Shown in pieces: positions 8,162-15,921 of a stretch of DNA of 18,940 nucleotides (positions are counted from its first letter, which is position 1; each line of letters opens with the position of its first letter). The DNA is from Thermoplasmata archaeon. GTDB lineage: Archaea > Thermoplasmatota > Thermoplasmata > Thermoplasmatales > Thermoplasmataceae. The stretch spans positions 2,649 through 21,588 of the forward strand of contig JAJZWN010000020.1 of assembly GCA_021846695.1 (NCBI GenBank). Direction: 5' to 3'. The notes under the pieces were generated by a model that was given only the letters and a program-made list of their open reading frames with translations, searched no databases and was not told the origin of the DNA. Both the position numbers and the translations under genes were made by a program.

Positions 8162-10470
8162 TTATCTATAAAATCTTCAGCAGAATTTACTATTTCCATT
8201 TTTCCTATGTGCATTATACCGCTGAGCAGATAGCCATATTTTTCTATTAAATCCGCATTTCCATGTATCTTTATGCTTTCCAGCGGTGCTGCCATTGAGA
8301 GTTTTTTCTGGCTTTTCAGGTTCCTTACCCTGTCTATTATCCCTATGATGTAATCTATGTCCTCTTCTCCATACAGCTGGTTTGGATCAAATTCTGGATA
8401 TCTCTCCAGAGCAATGCTGGTTACCTCCGGATTCATCTGGTGAAATAGCTCTTCAGTTATAAATGGCATTATAGGTGAGTACATTTTCAGTACATTTTCC
8501 ATAATATAAAAGGCCGTGTACAGTGTTTCATTTCTTCTATCCTCCTTTGATGCCTCACTTTTTATTATTTCGAGATAATTATCGCAGTAAAGATTCCAGA
8601 AAAATTTATCCAGGGCTATCCTTGCCTTCATAACCTCACTGTTTTCCATGTACTCTGTTACCTCTTTCACTGTATGCTGCATTTTGGATATTATCCATTT
8701 ATTCACTGGAAACTGTACATCAACCTTTGCAGGTTTTTTACCATCCGCCAGGAGCATTATGAGTTTTAAAGAATTTTCCAGTTTTATGACAGTTTTCCTG
8801 CCTCGCATAAGGTCCTGTTCCCTCAGTTTTATGTTTTCCCCCTGCATTGTTGTTGATGCCCAGTATCTCAGGGCATCTGCACCGTAGTTATCTATTATTA
8901 CCTTAGGCTCAACTATGTTGCCCTTGCTCTTGCTCATTTTCTGCCCGAAAGGATCATAAACATTGCCACTTATTATTATTTTTTTCCATGGTATTTCTCC
9001 ATAATGCAGGTATGACCTGAGTATTGTTGTAAATGCCCATGACGTTATTATATCATGGCCCTGAAATCTTGCATCCATGGGATACATGTCCATTTCACCT
9101 ATATGTGACAGATACAGTGTTGGGCTGAGAGACGATGTCGCCCATGTATCCATGACATCCGTTTCAGGTGATAAATCAGAGGACCCGCATTTCGTGCATT
9201 TTCTGTTTTTATCGTCAATTCTGGGGTCCACCGGCAAATCCTTTCTGTCAGCAAAAATTATTTCACCACACTGATTGCAGTACCATACAGGGAACGGGAC
9301 ACCAAAATACCTCTGCCGGGATATGCACCAGTCCCATTTTAGCCCGGTTACCCAGTTGTTATATCTTGTTTTCATATGTTCCGGAATCCATTCTATTTTA
9401 TTTCCGAATTCTATAAGTTCATCCTTTATATCAAGATCCTTTATATACCACTGTTTGCTGATGCCTATTTCTATTGGTGTACCACATCTTTCATGAGTAT
9501 TTACTGAATGTTTTATTTTTTCTATTTTTATAATATACCCATTATCTTTCAGCATGTCAATAATGGTTTTCCTGGCGTCCTTAATTGAAAGATTATTTAT
9601 TATGCTACCGTCATTTATTCTGTTATTTTTAAGGATTATGCGGGCTTTAAGGCCATATTTCTTCCACAGCGAAAGGTCATTCTGATCCCCGAATGTGCAT
9701 AACATTTCAGCTCCAGTACCGAATTCTTTATCTATGGATTCATCTGCCAAGATCTCTACCTTATATCCGTACAGTGGAACCTCAACTTTCTTTCCTATCA
9801 TACTGCTATACCTTTCATCCTGGGGATTTACGAATATGGCAATACATGCACCCAGCATTTCCGGTCTTGTTGTCGCTATTTCAATTCCATTAAAATTCAG
9901 GTAAACCAGGTCTGTGTTGATTATGGCATCCTTCATCTCTATCTGGGAAATTGCTGTACGGCATGTGGGGCATGTTATATATGGCGCCTCATCCCTGTAT
10001 GCCCTCTTTTTTTCCGCCAGATCCATGAACAGTTCCTGTGATAATTTTATAGAAAAGTCCGACGACGTGTCTATATAATTTTTGAAATCAGCACTTAATC
10101 CCGTATCATACCAAGCTTGGTACAGATCCTTCTCTGCCTCTCTGCTTACCTCCCTGCATATTTCTATATATTCCTTCAGCGGTGTGTTATCTATTGTTAC
10201 CTTCCTTTCCTTTTCCACAAACCTCTCAGTTGGTAGGCCATTATCATCAAATCCCCAGGGATAAAATACATTAAATCCCTTCATCCTCTTGTATCTTGCA
10301 ATAAAATCCTGCTGTGGATATGAAAATGCATGACCTACATGCATTTTTCCGGATACTGTGGGAGGTGGGGTATCAATAGTATAATTTTTCTTTCCCTTTT
10401 TGAATTTAAAAATATCATTGCTGTACCAGTACTCCTTCCACTTTTTTTCCATGGCCCCTGTATCAATCAT
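8158..10470 (-). CDS. valS: Valyl-tRNA synthetase
   Basis: A 770-residue class Ia synthetase charging tRNA-Val. Seen in order: PPPTVSGKMHVGHA with the HIGH-type motif HVGH (44-47); a zinc-type CPTC (167-170); the CP1 editing domain with TTRPEML (200-206) and GTGAEMLCTFGD (251-262, the archaeal TFGD form); a second zinc ribbon CNQC/CTKC (398-401, 425-428); KMSKSKGN (511-518); and an anticodon-binding helical domain. It is shorter than bacterial ValRS and lacks the long C-terminal coiled coil. The ATG at 10470 is supported by an AATATATAAT TATA element about 30 nt upstream. It lies downstream of argH but has its own promoter, so it is probably not part of the arg operon. Confidence 0.96.
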   Translation of the reverse strand: MIDTGAMEKKWKEYWYSNDIFKFKKGKKNYTIDTPPPTVSGKMHVGHAFSYPQQDFIARYKRMKGFNVFYPWGFDDNGLPTERFVEKERKVTIDNTPLKEYIEICREVSREAEKDLYQAWYDTGLSADFKNYIDTSSDFSIKLSQELFMDLAEKKRAYRDEAPYITCPTCRTAISQIEMKDAIINTDLVYLNFNGIEIATTRPEMLGACIAIFVNPQDERYSSMIGKKVEVPLYGYKVEILADESIDKEFGTGAEMLCTFGDQNDLSLWKKYGLKARIILKNNRINDGSIINNLSIKDARKTIIDMLKDNGYIIKIEKIKHSVNTHERCGTPIEIGISKQWYIKDLDIKDELIEFGNKIEWIPEHMKTRYNNWVTGLKWDWCISRQRYFGVPFPVWYCNQCGEIIFADRKDLPVDPRIDDKNRKCTKCGSSDLSPETDVMDTWATSSLSPTLYLSHIGEMDMYPMDARFQGHDIITSWAFTTILRSYLHYGEIPWKKIIISGNVYDPFGQKMSKSKGNIVEPKVIIDNYGADALRYWASTTMQGENIKLREQDLMRGRKTVIKLENSLKLIMLLADGKKPAKVDVQFPVNKWIISKMQHTVKEVTEYMENSEVMKARIALDKFFWNLYCDNYLEIIKSEASKEDRRNETLYTAFYIMENVLKMYSPIMPFITEELFHQMNPEVTSIALERYPEFDPNQLYGEEDIDYIIGIIDRVRNLKSQKKLSMAAPLESIKIHGNADLIEKYGYLLSGIMHIGKMEIVNSAEDFIDN

Positions 10471-10626
10471 GTATTATCTTAATGTGTCATCCAATTATAT
10501 ATTTTTTTATGCTGATAGCACTTTTACAATGCAGATTATATAATGGCTATACACTGTATCTTCCTCCCCCATATTATTAGGCCTAAAACGTATTTATTAA
10601 TGCCGTTTTATTAATTTATAATATTT
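10471..10626 (-). promoter_or_regulatory. argH-valS intergenic region: possible terminator and valS promoter
   Basis: An inverted repeat TAAAACG/CGTTTTA (10584-10590 and 10604-10610, 13-nt spacer) and a perfect decamer TTAGGCCTAA (10577-10586) lie just past the argH stop and could form the end of that transcript. The valS TATA element (AAAATATATAATT on the minus strand) is at about 10495-10509. No coding sequence is evident. Confidence 0.4.
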
Positions 10627-11946
10627 TTATGCGGTGTTCCTGATAATGTCCTTTATCGTATCCAGGAACCTGTTCCTGCTGTTTTCTAAATATGAAGTAT
10701 TTTCATCAACAACCTGTTTAATAAAATTGAAATCATTATACGTTATTACATCTGCCGGAGTATAAGGTTTCAACCCTTTTCCAGATTTTATCATATCACC
10801 CACCATTCTGTACGATTCTTTCCAGTTTGCGGTGGAATTGAAATTTAATTTTGAATTGTAGGTTGCATATATAGAATTTCCAAGTATTTTTTCTGATGCC
10901 CCACTATTAAATTTTATTCCGGAAAACAGTTCTGGAAACCCGCCCAGTATTGACTTTAACTCTACCATAAATGGAATAATTTCATCCTTCAGGACCTGAA
11001 AATCCCTGTGATACCCGGTGGTTTTGTTTATAATGCCTGAATAAAGAAGATTCATTATGGATATTGATTTTGCCGCATAGCCCTGGAAGATTTCCATAAA
11101 ATCTGGATTTACCTTATTAGGCATTAATGAACTCCCGGTAACATAACCCGGTGGCAATTCCAGAATTTTCATTTCATCGCCGCTGAAAATTATCATATCC
11201 TGGAATATTCTTGATATGTCTATAAGAAAGGAATTTATGGCAGACATTACCATTATATAATTATCAGGGTACAGCATAAAAGAAAATAGTGGATTTTTAA
11301 TATTTTTATTCATACCAAGATATGATGCAACTTCTGTAAAATCAACATCTGACATTGAACCAAACCCTGAGCCATACCCAAGTGGCAGCTCCTTTAATTC
11401 ACCTATAGCATTATTGATTTTATCAAAATTATATACAAATATATTTTTTATAAAATCCAGATAGGTCTGAAAGGTAACGGGCATTCCCTGCCTGTAATGT
11501 GTATATCCCGGCATGATGCCATTTTGCTTGTTTTTATTTATTTCCTGGAGTGTACTGTAAATAATTTTTTCATAATCAATCAAGGTATCAGCAAGGAAAA
11601 AATTTACATCAGTGTGTACCTGTTCATTTCTTGATAGGAACATCCTCATATTTTTTGCCTTTCCATCTGTTTCTTCCATTGCCATATGTTCTATATTCCC
11701 GTGTACATCTTCCAGTTCTGGGTCGAGATTGAATTCCCTTCCATACAGGCTATACAGTTCTTTTAAAGTCTTCAAGGTATCCTCTTTCTTACCTATGCCA
11801 TTTCTGTATATATTAAGATTATATGCCATAAGTGAAAGTATCTCATAGGGTATCAGATACCTGTCAACCGCTATATCTTTTTTAAGCATTATCCTGTATG
11901 CTTCATTACCCGCCTCAGGGGATGCGCTTCCAGACCATATTTTCAT
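10627..11946 (-). CDS. argH: Argininosuccinate lyase
   Basis: A 439-residue member of the fumarase/aspartase superfamily. It splits argininosuccinate into arginine and fumarate, the last step of arginine synthesis. Family blocks: EDVHGNIEH (80-88), SRNEQVHTD (105-113, equivalent to the usual SRNDQVATD), PGYTHYRQGMP with the catalytic His150, and the mobile signature loop GSSLMPNKVNPD (271-282) carrying the catalytic Ser. The Asp-to-Glu change in SRNEQV and the general divergence are unusual but the active-site set is intact. The gene begins 21 nt after the argG stop with an AGGTAA Shine-Dalgarno-like stretch, so argG-argH form one operon. Confidence 0.93.
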   Translation of the reverse strand: MKIWSGSASPEAGNEAYRIMLKKDIAVDRYLIPYEILSLMAYNLNIYRNGIGKKEDTLKTLKELYSLYGREFNLDPELEDVHGNIEHMAMEETDGKAKNMRMFLSRNEQVHTDVNFFLADTLIDYEKIIYSTLQEINKNKQNGIMPGYTHYRQGMPVTFQTYLDFIKNIFVYNFDKINNAIGELKELPLGYGSGFGSMSDVDFTEVASYLGMNKNIKNPLFSFMLYPDNYIMVMSAINSFLIDISRIFQDMIIFSGDEMKILELPPGYVTGSSLMPNKVNPDFMEIFQGYAAKSISIMNLLYSGIINKTTGYHRDFQVLKDEIIPFMVELKSILGGFPELFSGIKFNSGASEKILGNSIYATYNSKLNFNSTANWKESYRMVGDMIKSGKGLKPYTPADVITYNDFNFIKQVVDENTSYLENSRNRFLDTIKDIIRNTA

Positions 11947-11960
11947 TTCAATTACCTGTA

Positions 11961-11976
11961 ATACAGTTTACTGTAT
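11961..11976 (-). other. Hairpin spanning the argG stop codon
   Basis: The arms ATACAG and CTGTAT pair perfectly around the loop TTTA, which contains the argG stop. A third copy of the arm, CTGTA (11956-11960), lies next to it on the argH side, so a competing but weaker pairing exists. The argH start is 15 nt beyond. It may affect coupling between the two genes; this is inference. Confidence 0.35.
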
Positions 11977-13158
11977 AACATCAATTTTTTGCTTCCTTGC
12001 ATTATTTGTATACACAGTGTTGTTCTTGTATATATCTATAAATCCCCTGGCAGAATCCTGGTTGAAATTGCTGTTATCATAACTGATTTTTTCATAGTTA
12101 TATATGGAATTATCGCTTTCTATGGACTTCAGTATCATATTGCCCTTATACAGCTTAAATTTAATTTTCCCGTTGACGTATTTATTTAAACTGTATTCAA
12201 AATTGTTTATATGCTCCATAACAGGATCATGCCATAATCCATTGTAGGTAAAATTGGACCACTGTGAATCCATATACTCCTTGAGGTCTATCTCATACTT
12301 ATTCAATGTAAGTGATTCAATCATTTTATGTGCATGCAGGATTGCCATAGCACCGGGCACCTCATATACTTCATGGCTCTTAATTCCTGTTACCCTGTCC
12401 TCCATATGATTTATCAGGCCTATGCCGTTCCTTCCGGCAATGATGTTCATTTTTTCCACTATCTCCTCTAAACTGTATTCAATACCGTTGATAGCATGTG
12501 GAATCCCGTTTTGAAATTCAATATCTACCGTTTCACCGTTTCCAGTTTCCTCCGGGGGCGATACCCATTCATAAACATCATCTTCAAGGGGATTTGCTAT
12601 GTTTTCTATGGTTGATCCTTCTGCAGACCTCCCCCAAATATTTTCATCAACTGAATATTTTCCATCCTTTGGTATTTTTATTCCGTTCTTCCTGGCATAA
12701 CTTATTTCATCAGGCCTGTTCATATTCCAGTCCCTTACAGGTGCGATAACGTTGATATTCTCATCTATTGCCTTCACAGTCACCTCAAACCTTACCTGGT
12801 CATTACCCTTTCCAGTGGACCCGTGGGCAATTGTATCACATCCGTATTCCCTGGCATAATACACTGCTTTTTCGGCCATGAGCGGCCTGGCGATTGCCGT
12901 GGAAAGCGGATACCCCTCATACATGCCATCGGCAAAAATTTCTTTTTTAATATAATTATCAGCAAATTCATTCTTTACATCCATGACTATTGCATCTGAA
13001 ACTCCGAGGGAAATAGCCTTTTCCTTGATTTCCTCAAGGTTGCTGTTTCCTATATTGAGTGTTAATGTCACAACTTCTTTGTTCATTTCTTTCTGAATCC
13101 ATTTAACCATAACAGAGGTATCAAGGCCTCCTGAATACAGTAATAATACCTTATCCAT
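11968..13158 (-). CDS. argG: Argininosuccinate synthase
   Basis: A 396-residue enzyme joining citrulline and aspartate with ATP to give argininosuccinate. The PP-loop SGGLDTS is at residues 9-15, followed by HGSTGKGNDQVRFE, the citrulline/aspartate-binding block, and DENIWGRSAEGSTIE, all diagnostic. I chose ATG 13158 (MDKVLLLYSGG): the open frame extends to 13227, but those 23 extra residues are unlike the family, and a TATA-like ATATATATAAA element at about 13173-13185 lies inside that extension, placing transcription start near the chosen ATG. It is the first gene of argG-argH and is divergent from an HTH/ACT gene. Confidence 0.95.
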   Translation of the reverse strand: MDKVLLLYSGGLDTSVMVKWIQKEMNKEVVTLTLNIGNSNLEEIKEKAISLGVSDAIVMDVKNEFADNYIKKEIFADGMYEGYPLSTAIARPLMAEKAVYYAREYGCDTIAHGSTGKGNDQVRFEVTVKAIDENINVIAPVRDWNMNRPDEISYARKNGIKIPKDGKYSVDENIWGRSAEGSTIENIANPLEDDVYEWVSPPEETGNGETVDIEFQNGIPHAINGIEYSLEEIVEKMNIIAGRNGIGLINHMEDRVTGIKSHEVYEVPGAMAILHAHKMIESLTLNKYEIDLKEYMDSQWSNFTYNGLWHDPVMEHINNFEYSLNKYVNGKIKFKLYKGNMILKSIESDNSIYNYEKISYDNSNFNQDSARGFIDIYKNNTVYTNNARKQKIDVIQ

Positions 13159-13172
13159 GAACGAATTATCTT

Positions 13173-13185
13173 TTTTATATATATG
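13173..13185 (-). promoter_or_regulatory. TATA box of the argGH operon
   Basis: The minus strand reads ATATATATAAAA, centred 20-25 nt before the argG ATG. The message is predicted to be leaderless or nearly so. Confidence 0.5.
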
Positions 13186-13240
13186 ATATTTTTTGTGAAT
13201 ATTTACTATATTAGTGGAATTAATCACATAAAATATGTAT

Positions 13241-13260
13241 TAATATAAAATTTTATATTA
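13241..13260. promoter_or_regulatory. 20-bp perfect palindrome, candidate operator/TATA for the HTH-ACT gene
   Basis: Each half reads TAATATAAAA followed by its exact complement, with no mismatch and no spacer. The plus-strand half is itself a good TATA box centred about 33 nt before the HTH-ACT start at 13280. A protein bound here would block that promoter and could influence argG, whose start is 83 nt away. The sequence is A/T only, which raises the chance of a random palindrome. Confidence 0.5.
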
Positions 13261-13279
13261 GAATTACATATATCATATT

Positions 13280-13870
13280 ATGGAAAGAATAGCCAGGGGA
13301 AATGTTGAGACTATGGTCAGGGATTATATCAAAAAAAATCCAGAGCTCATAATCTCAATGAGGATGGGAATATTGAATGTCAGTAAGCTATCACGAAGAA
13401 TAGCAATGGAAGAGAAAGGATATAACATAATTTCCATAAGATCTGCACTGAATAAAATTTTCATGGAAAATTCTGCCGCAGATACAACACATATTGATAA
13501 GCTCCTGTCAGAGAGCAAAATTACGCTTCAGGATAAAATAATGGTAATAACCGTGGATAAAAGAATAGACGCTCTAAATTTTCTATCAGCCACATATTTG
13601 ACAGATTCCATTGTTTACATTGTAGATGAAACGAAAAATAAAAAATTTGATTTGCCAAAAAGTGCTGTTGTGGAGAGAAATGTTAGCTCCTTGCATATCT
13701 TTTCTTCCATGGAAATAGTCAAGACACCCGGTTTTGTAATGAAAATAAATGAAAGGCTTTTTTCTTATGAAATCAATGTGCTGCAACTTATTTCCTGTTC
13801 AAATGAAACAATAATAATTATAAACAGAAAAGATGCAATCAGGGCATATGAAGCCCTCATGAATCAATAA
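13280..13870 (+). CDS. Predicted regulator with N-terminal HTH and C-terminal ACT domain
   Basis: A 196-residue protein I cannot name. Residues 1-60 are basic and helical (MERIARGNVETMVRDYIKK, then NVSKLSRRIAMEEKGYNIISIRSALNKI) and look like a winged-helix DNA-binding domain. The C-terminal 70 residues read as an ACT domain of the aspartokinase type: GFVMKINERLFSYEINVLQLI, a short turn SCSNETIIIIN, then a helix with KDAIRAYEALM. A further beta-rich stretch (DKIMVITVDKRIDALNFL) may be a second, degenerate ACT unit. ACT domains bind amino acids, so a regulator sensing an amino acid is likely. Its divergent placement against argG makes arginine or aspartate candidates, which is inference. The start is supported by a TATA element about 33 nt upstream. 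Confidence 0.68.
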   Translation: MERIARGNVETMVRDYIKKNPELIISMRMGILNVSKLSRRIAMEEKGYNIISIRSALNKIFMENSAADTTHIDKLLSESKITLQDKIMVITVDKRIDALNFLSATYLTDSIVYIVDETKNKKFDLPKSAVVERNVSSLHIFSSMEIVKTPGFVMKINERLFSYEINVLQLISCSNETIIIINRKDAIRAYEALMNQ

Positions 13871-13882
13871 AAATTAATTTGT

Positions 13883-14317
13883 TTATTCGTTGTTAACTTT
13901 TATTACACTCCACGGGCAGGCTGTAACACATGCCATGCAGAATATGCACTCAGTTTCCCTTACAGGATTTGATTTATCCGTTCTGTATTTTTCCCATTCA
14001 GGAGTTCCCTTCTCTACCTTCTTATCATTTCCAGTTCCAGAGTTTCCAGGGTTAAGTTTCCACTCGAACAGGTCAACAGGGCAGACATCCATGCATGCTC
14101 CATCGGCAATGCACCCGTCCCAATCAATAGCAACAGTTGTTCCATGTATACCTAATTTTGTAGGATAGGGTTTTCCATTATCATCCATTCTCTGCATCCC
14201 ACCGGCCCTTACCTTAAGTCCATCCTCTTCACCGGTTACCGGGTAATTCTTCTCGTCGCTAAGGAAATTCTCATCTATATGCTTTGGATCAAAATCCACG
14301 TCTTCTCTCTGTACCAT
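13883..14317 (-). CDS. zfx: Dicluster ferredoxin of the Zfx family, lacking most zinc ligands
   Basis: A 144-residue soluble ferredoxin, likely electron acceptor of 2-oxoacid:ferredoxin oxidoreductases. Cluster I motif CIADGACMDVCP (Cys69, 75, 79, with Asp72 at the second Cys position) suits a 3Fe-4S cluster or an Asp-ligated 4Fe-4S. Cluster II CIFCMACVTACP (Cys124, 127, 130, 134) is a full 4Fe-4S. The 40-residue N-terminal extension and the insert KLNPGNSGTGNDKK between the clusters are as in Thermoplasma. By alignment from memory with Sulfolobus Zfx, zinc ligands His16, His19 and Asp76 correspond to Glu31, Leu34 and Asn117 here, and only His58 remains. I chose ATG 14317: an AGGTGA Shine-Dalgarno lies 7 nt upstream and contains the alternative GTG at 14326. 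Confidence 0.93.
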   Translation of the reverse strand: MVQREDVDFDPKHIDENFLSDEKNYPVTGEEDGLKVRAGGMQRMDDNGKPYPTKLGIHGTTVAIDWDGCIADGACMDVCPVDLFEWKLNPGNSGTGNDKKVEKGTPEWEKYRTDKSNPVRETECIFCMACVTACPWSVIKVNNE

Positions 14318-14344
14318 TAATGTCACCTTTAAAGAGTAATGCTT

Positions 14345-14362
14345 TATCTCTTTAAAAGATTT
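14345..14362 (-). promoter_or_regulatory. Ferredoxin promoter
   Basis: On the minus strand TCTTTTAAAG is centred near 14355, about 38 nt before the ferredoxin ATG, leaving a leader of about 10-15 nt that carries the AGGTGA ribosome-binding site. This is a rare monocistronic gene here with both a TATA box and a Shine-Dalgarno. Confidence 0.4.
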
Positions 14363-14393
14363 TTCATTTTCTATTAAGTCATAATGTGTTTAA

Positions 14394-14747
14394 ACTTTCA
14401 TAATTTGTTCGACAATTATATATGATTACATTTTTGAGAATACACATGCTATGTCTATTATAGATACAAATAGAATAAGGGGAATTGGTGAAAATAAATT
14501 AACTTATAACAGGAAACTGGGAATAGGAATAAGGAAGAAGCAATATTCAAGGTATAAATTGAGGTAGAAGATAGAAAGGACATTCTCAGTTTTTAAGGAA
14601 ATATTTGGACTGGAACATATATGGTATGTGGGAAACAGGAATTAAGGCATAGCCATAGGAGAAATAATAGTTACATACAACTGCATTGCAATGGCAAATA
14701 AAATTACAGGAGTTTTAGGAAGGAAAATAATGCACATCGTGATCTAA
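14394..14747 (+). pseudogene. DDE transposase remnant (IS4/IS5-like), C-terminal part
   Basis: One frame reads as the C-terminal third of a DDE transposase: YDYIFENTHAMSIIDTNRIRG, then SRYKLR-stop-KIERTFSVFKEIFGL (the conserved Arg-Tyr and Glu region), EHIWYVGNRN-stop-GIAIGEIIVTYNCIAMANKITG, ending at TAA 14745-14747. Two in-frame stops, TAG at 14565 and TAA at 14643, interrupt it with no frameshift, so decay is by point mutation. The N-terminal catalytic half is missing; the ferredoxin promoter lies where it should be. No terminal inverted repeats were found. The exact IS family is uncertain. Confidence 0.72.
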
Positions 14748-14813
14748 CGTAAGTTTGGATACTCTGTATTAAGTCAATTAAAAATCTCAGAGCACATCAT
14801 ATCAAATTTAATA

Positions 14814-14828
14814 TAAAAATATATAAAC
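14814..14828 (+). promoter_or_regulatory. purM TATA box
   Basis: The run ATAAAAATATATAAAC, with TATATAAAC at 14819-14827, is centred about 32 nt before the purM ATG at 14856, giving a leader of at most a few bases. It supports ATG 14856 over the in-frame TTG at 14847. Confidence 0.5.
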
Positions 14829-14855
14829 TTTTAATTAATAATGTAATTGTTATAC

Positions 14856-15863
14856 ATGGAAAGGAAGATTATTGACAGAAAGTCGCAGGGAGAATTCGTT
14901 TCCACTTTTTTGAGGCAGATAAAATTCAGAAGGTCTGAATTCAAAACAATCAATCCACTTGGTGGATTCACTTCTCTAATTGATCTGGGGAACTTCGCAG
15001 TTTCTTTTAATAATGATGGTGTAGGAACAAAAACAATAATAGCTGAAGAGGCAAATAAATACAATACAATAGGGATAGACTGTGTTGCCATGAATGTAAA
15101 CGATGCCATTACAGTTGGTGCTGAACCCATTGCCATGCTTGATTATCTATCCTTAAAGGATATGGATAATGAGGTTGCCCGCCAGCTTGGCATAGGCTTT
15201 AATGTAGGGGCCCAGATAGCAAATGTCAATATAGTTGGAGGGGAAACTGCCATAGTTCCAGATCTGGTTAAAAATATAGATATTTCGGCAACTTCCTTGG
15301 GTATCATACAGAAAGATCAGATAATTACCGGAGAAAAAATCTCCGAGGGGGACCTTATTTTTGCCCTGAAAAGCAGTGGACTGCATTCCAATGGTTTCAC
15401 CACTGTCAGGCAGATAATAAAGGATAATAATATAAATTACGAGGACACTTTTCCAGGGGAAAATAAAACGGTAGCTGATGTGCTCCTGGAGCCGACAAGG
15501 ATATATGTAAGGGAAATTCTTGATGCAATGAGCATTGTTCCACTTAAGGGGCTTGCAAACATCACCGGCGGTGGCATTAAAAATATCGCCAGAATGAAAG
15601 ATATGAAATATGTTATAGACAGTCCATTTGAACCTGAGAATGTTTTCTCACGCCTGATGGACATGGGCAATCTTTCATTCAGCGAGATGTTTGAAATTTT
15701 TAACATGGGGATGGGATTTATTGTTGTTATAGACCCAGAAAATAAAACAGATTTCCTCAATATAATTAGAAACAGGGTGCCTGTAAAGGAAGTTGGCCAT
15801 GTTGAAAACGGTAGCGGGATCATTATACCGGAATACTCAGTAGAAATGCACGGGTATTACTAA
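14856..15863 (+). CDS. purM: Phosphoribosylformylglycinamidine cyclo-ligase (AIR synthetase)
   Basis: A 335-residue ATP-dependent enzyme closing the imidazole ring of purines (FGAM to AIR). Recognisable are NDGVGTKTIIAEEANKYNTIG with the phosphate/ATP loop, the dimer-core segment IDCVAMNVNDAITVGAEPI, GGETAIVPD, the signature ALKSSGLHSNGFTTVR and the late glycine-rich ITGGGIKNIAR. The length is normal. An extension to TTG 14847 (three codons) is open but the ATG is better placed from the TATA box. A T-run directly after the stop (15864-15870) is a likely terminator, so the next gene is probably transcribed separately. Confidence 0.95.
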   Translation: MERKIIDRKSQGEFVSTFLRQIKFRRSEFKTINPLGGFTSLIDLGNFAVSFNNDGVGTKTIIAEEANKYNTIGIDCVAMNVNDAITVGAEPIAMLDYLSLKDMDNEVARQLGIGFNVGAQIANVNIVGGETAIVPDLVKNIDISATSLGIIQKDQIITGEKISEGDLIFALKSSGLHSNGFTTVRQIIKDNNINYEDTFPGENKTVADVLLEPTRIYVREILDAMSIVPLKGLANITGGGIKNIARMKDMKYVIDSPFEPENVFSRLMDMGNLSFSEMFEIFNMGMGFIVVIDPENKTDFLNIIRNRVPVKEVGHVENGSGIIIPEYSVEMHGYY

Positions 15864-15870
15864 TTTTTTT
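15861..15870 (+). terminator. Oligo-T terminator after purM
   Basis: TAATTTTTTT includes the purM stop and seven T, the usual archaeal intrinsic signal. A TATA-like TTAAATTTTTA follows at 15893-15903, about 26 nt before the next ATG. Confidence 0.45.
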
Positions 15871-15921
15871 AGTTCTTTGTTATACAATTACCTTAAATTT
15901 TTAATTATCTTATACTATATT

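Noticed and set aside
9077..9904. Several plus-strand frames of 60-80 codons opposite valS
   Set aside because: They are shadows of a well-supported synthetase gene, with no RBS, promoter or family likeness.
13159..13227. 23-residue N-terminal extension of argG
   Set aside because: It contains the TATA box, and argG proteins start just before the SGGLDTS loop.
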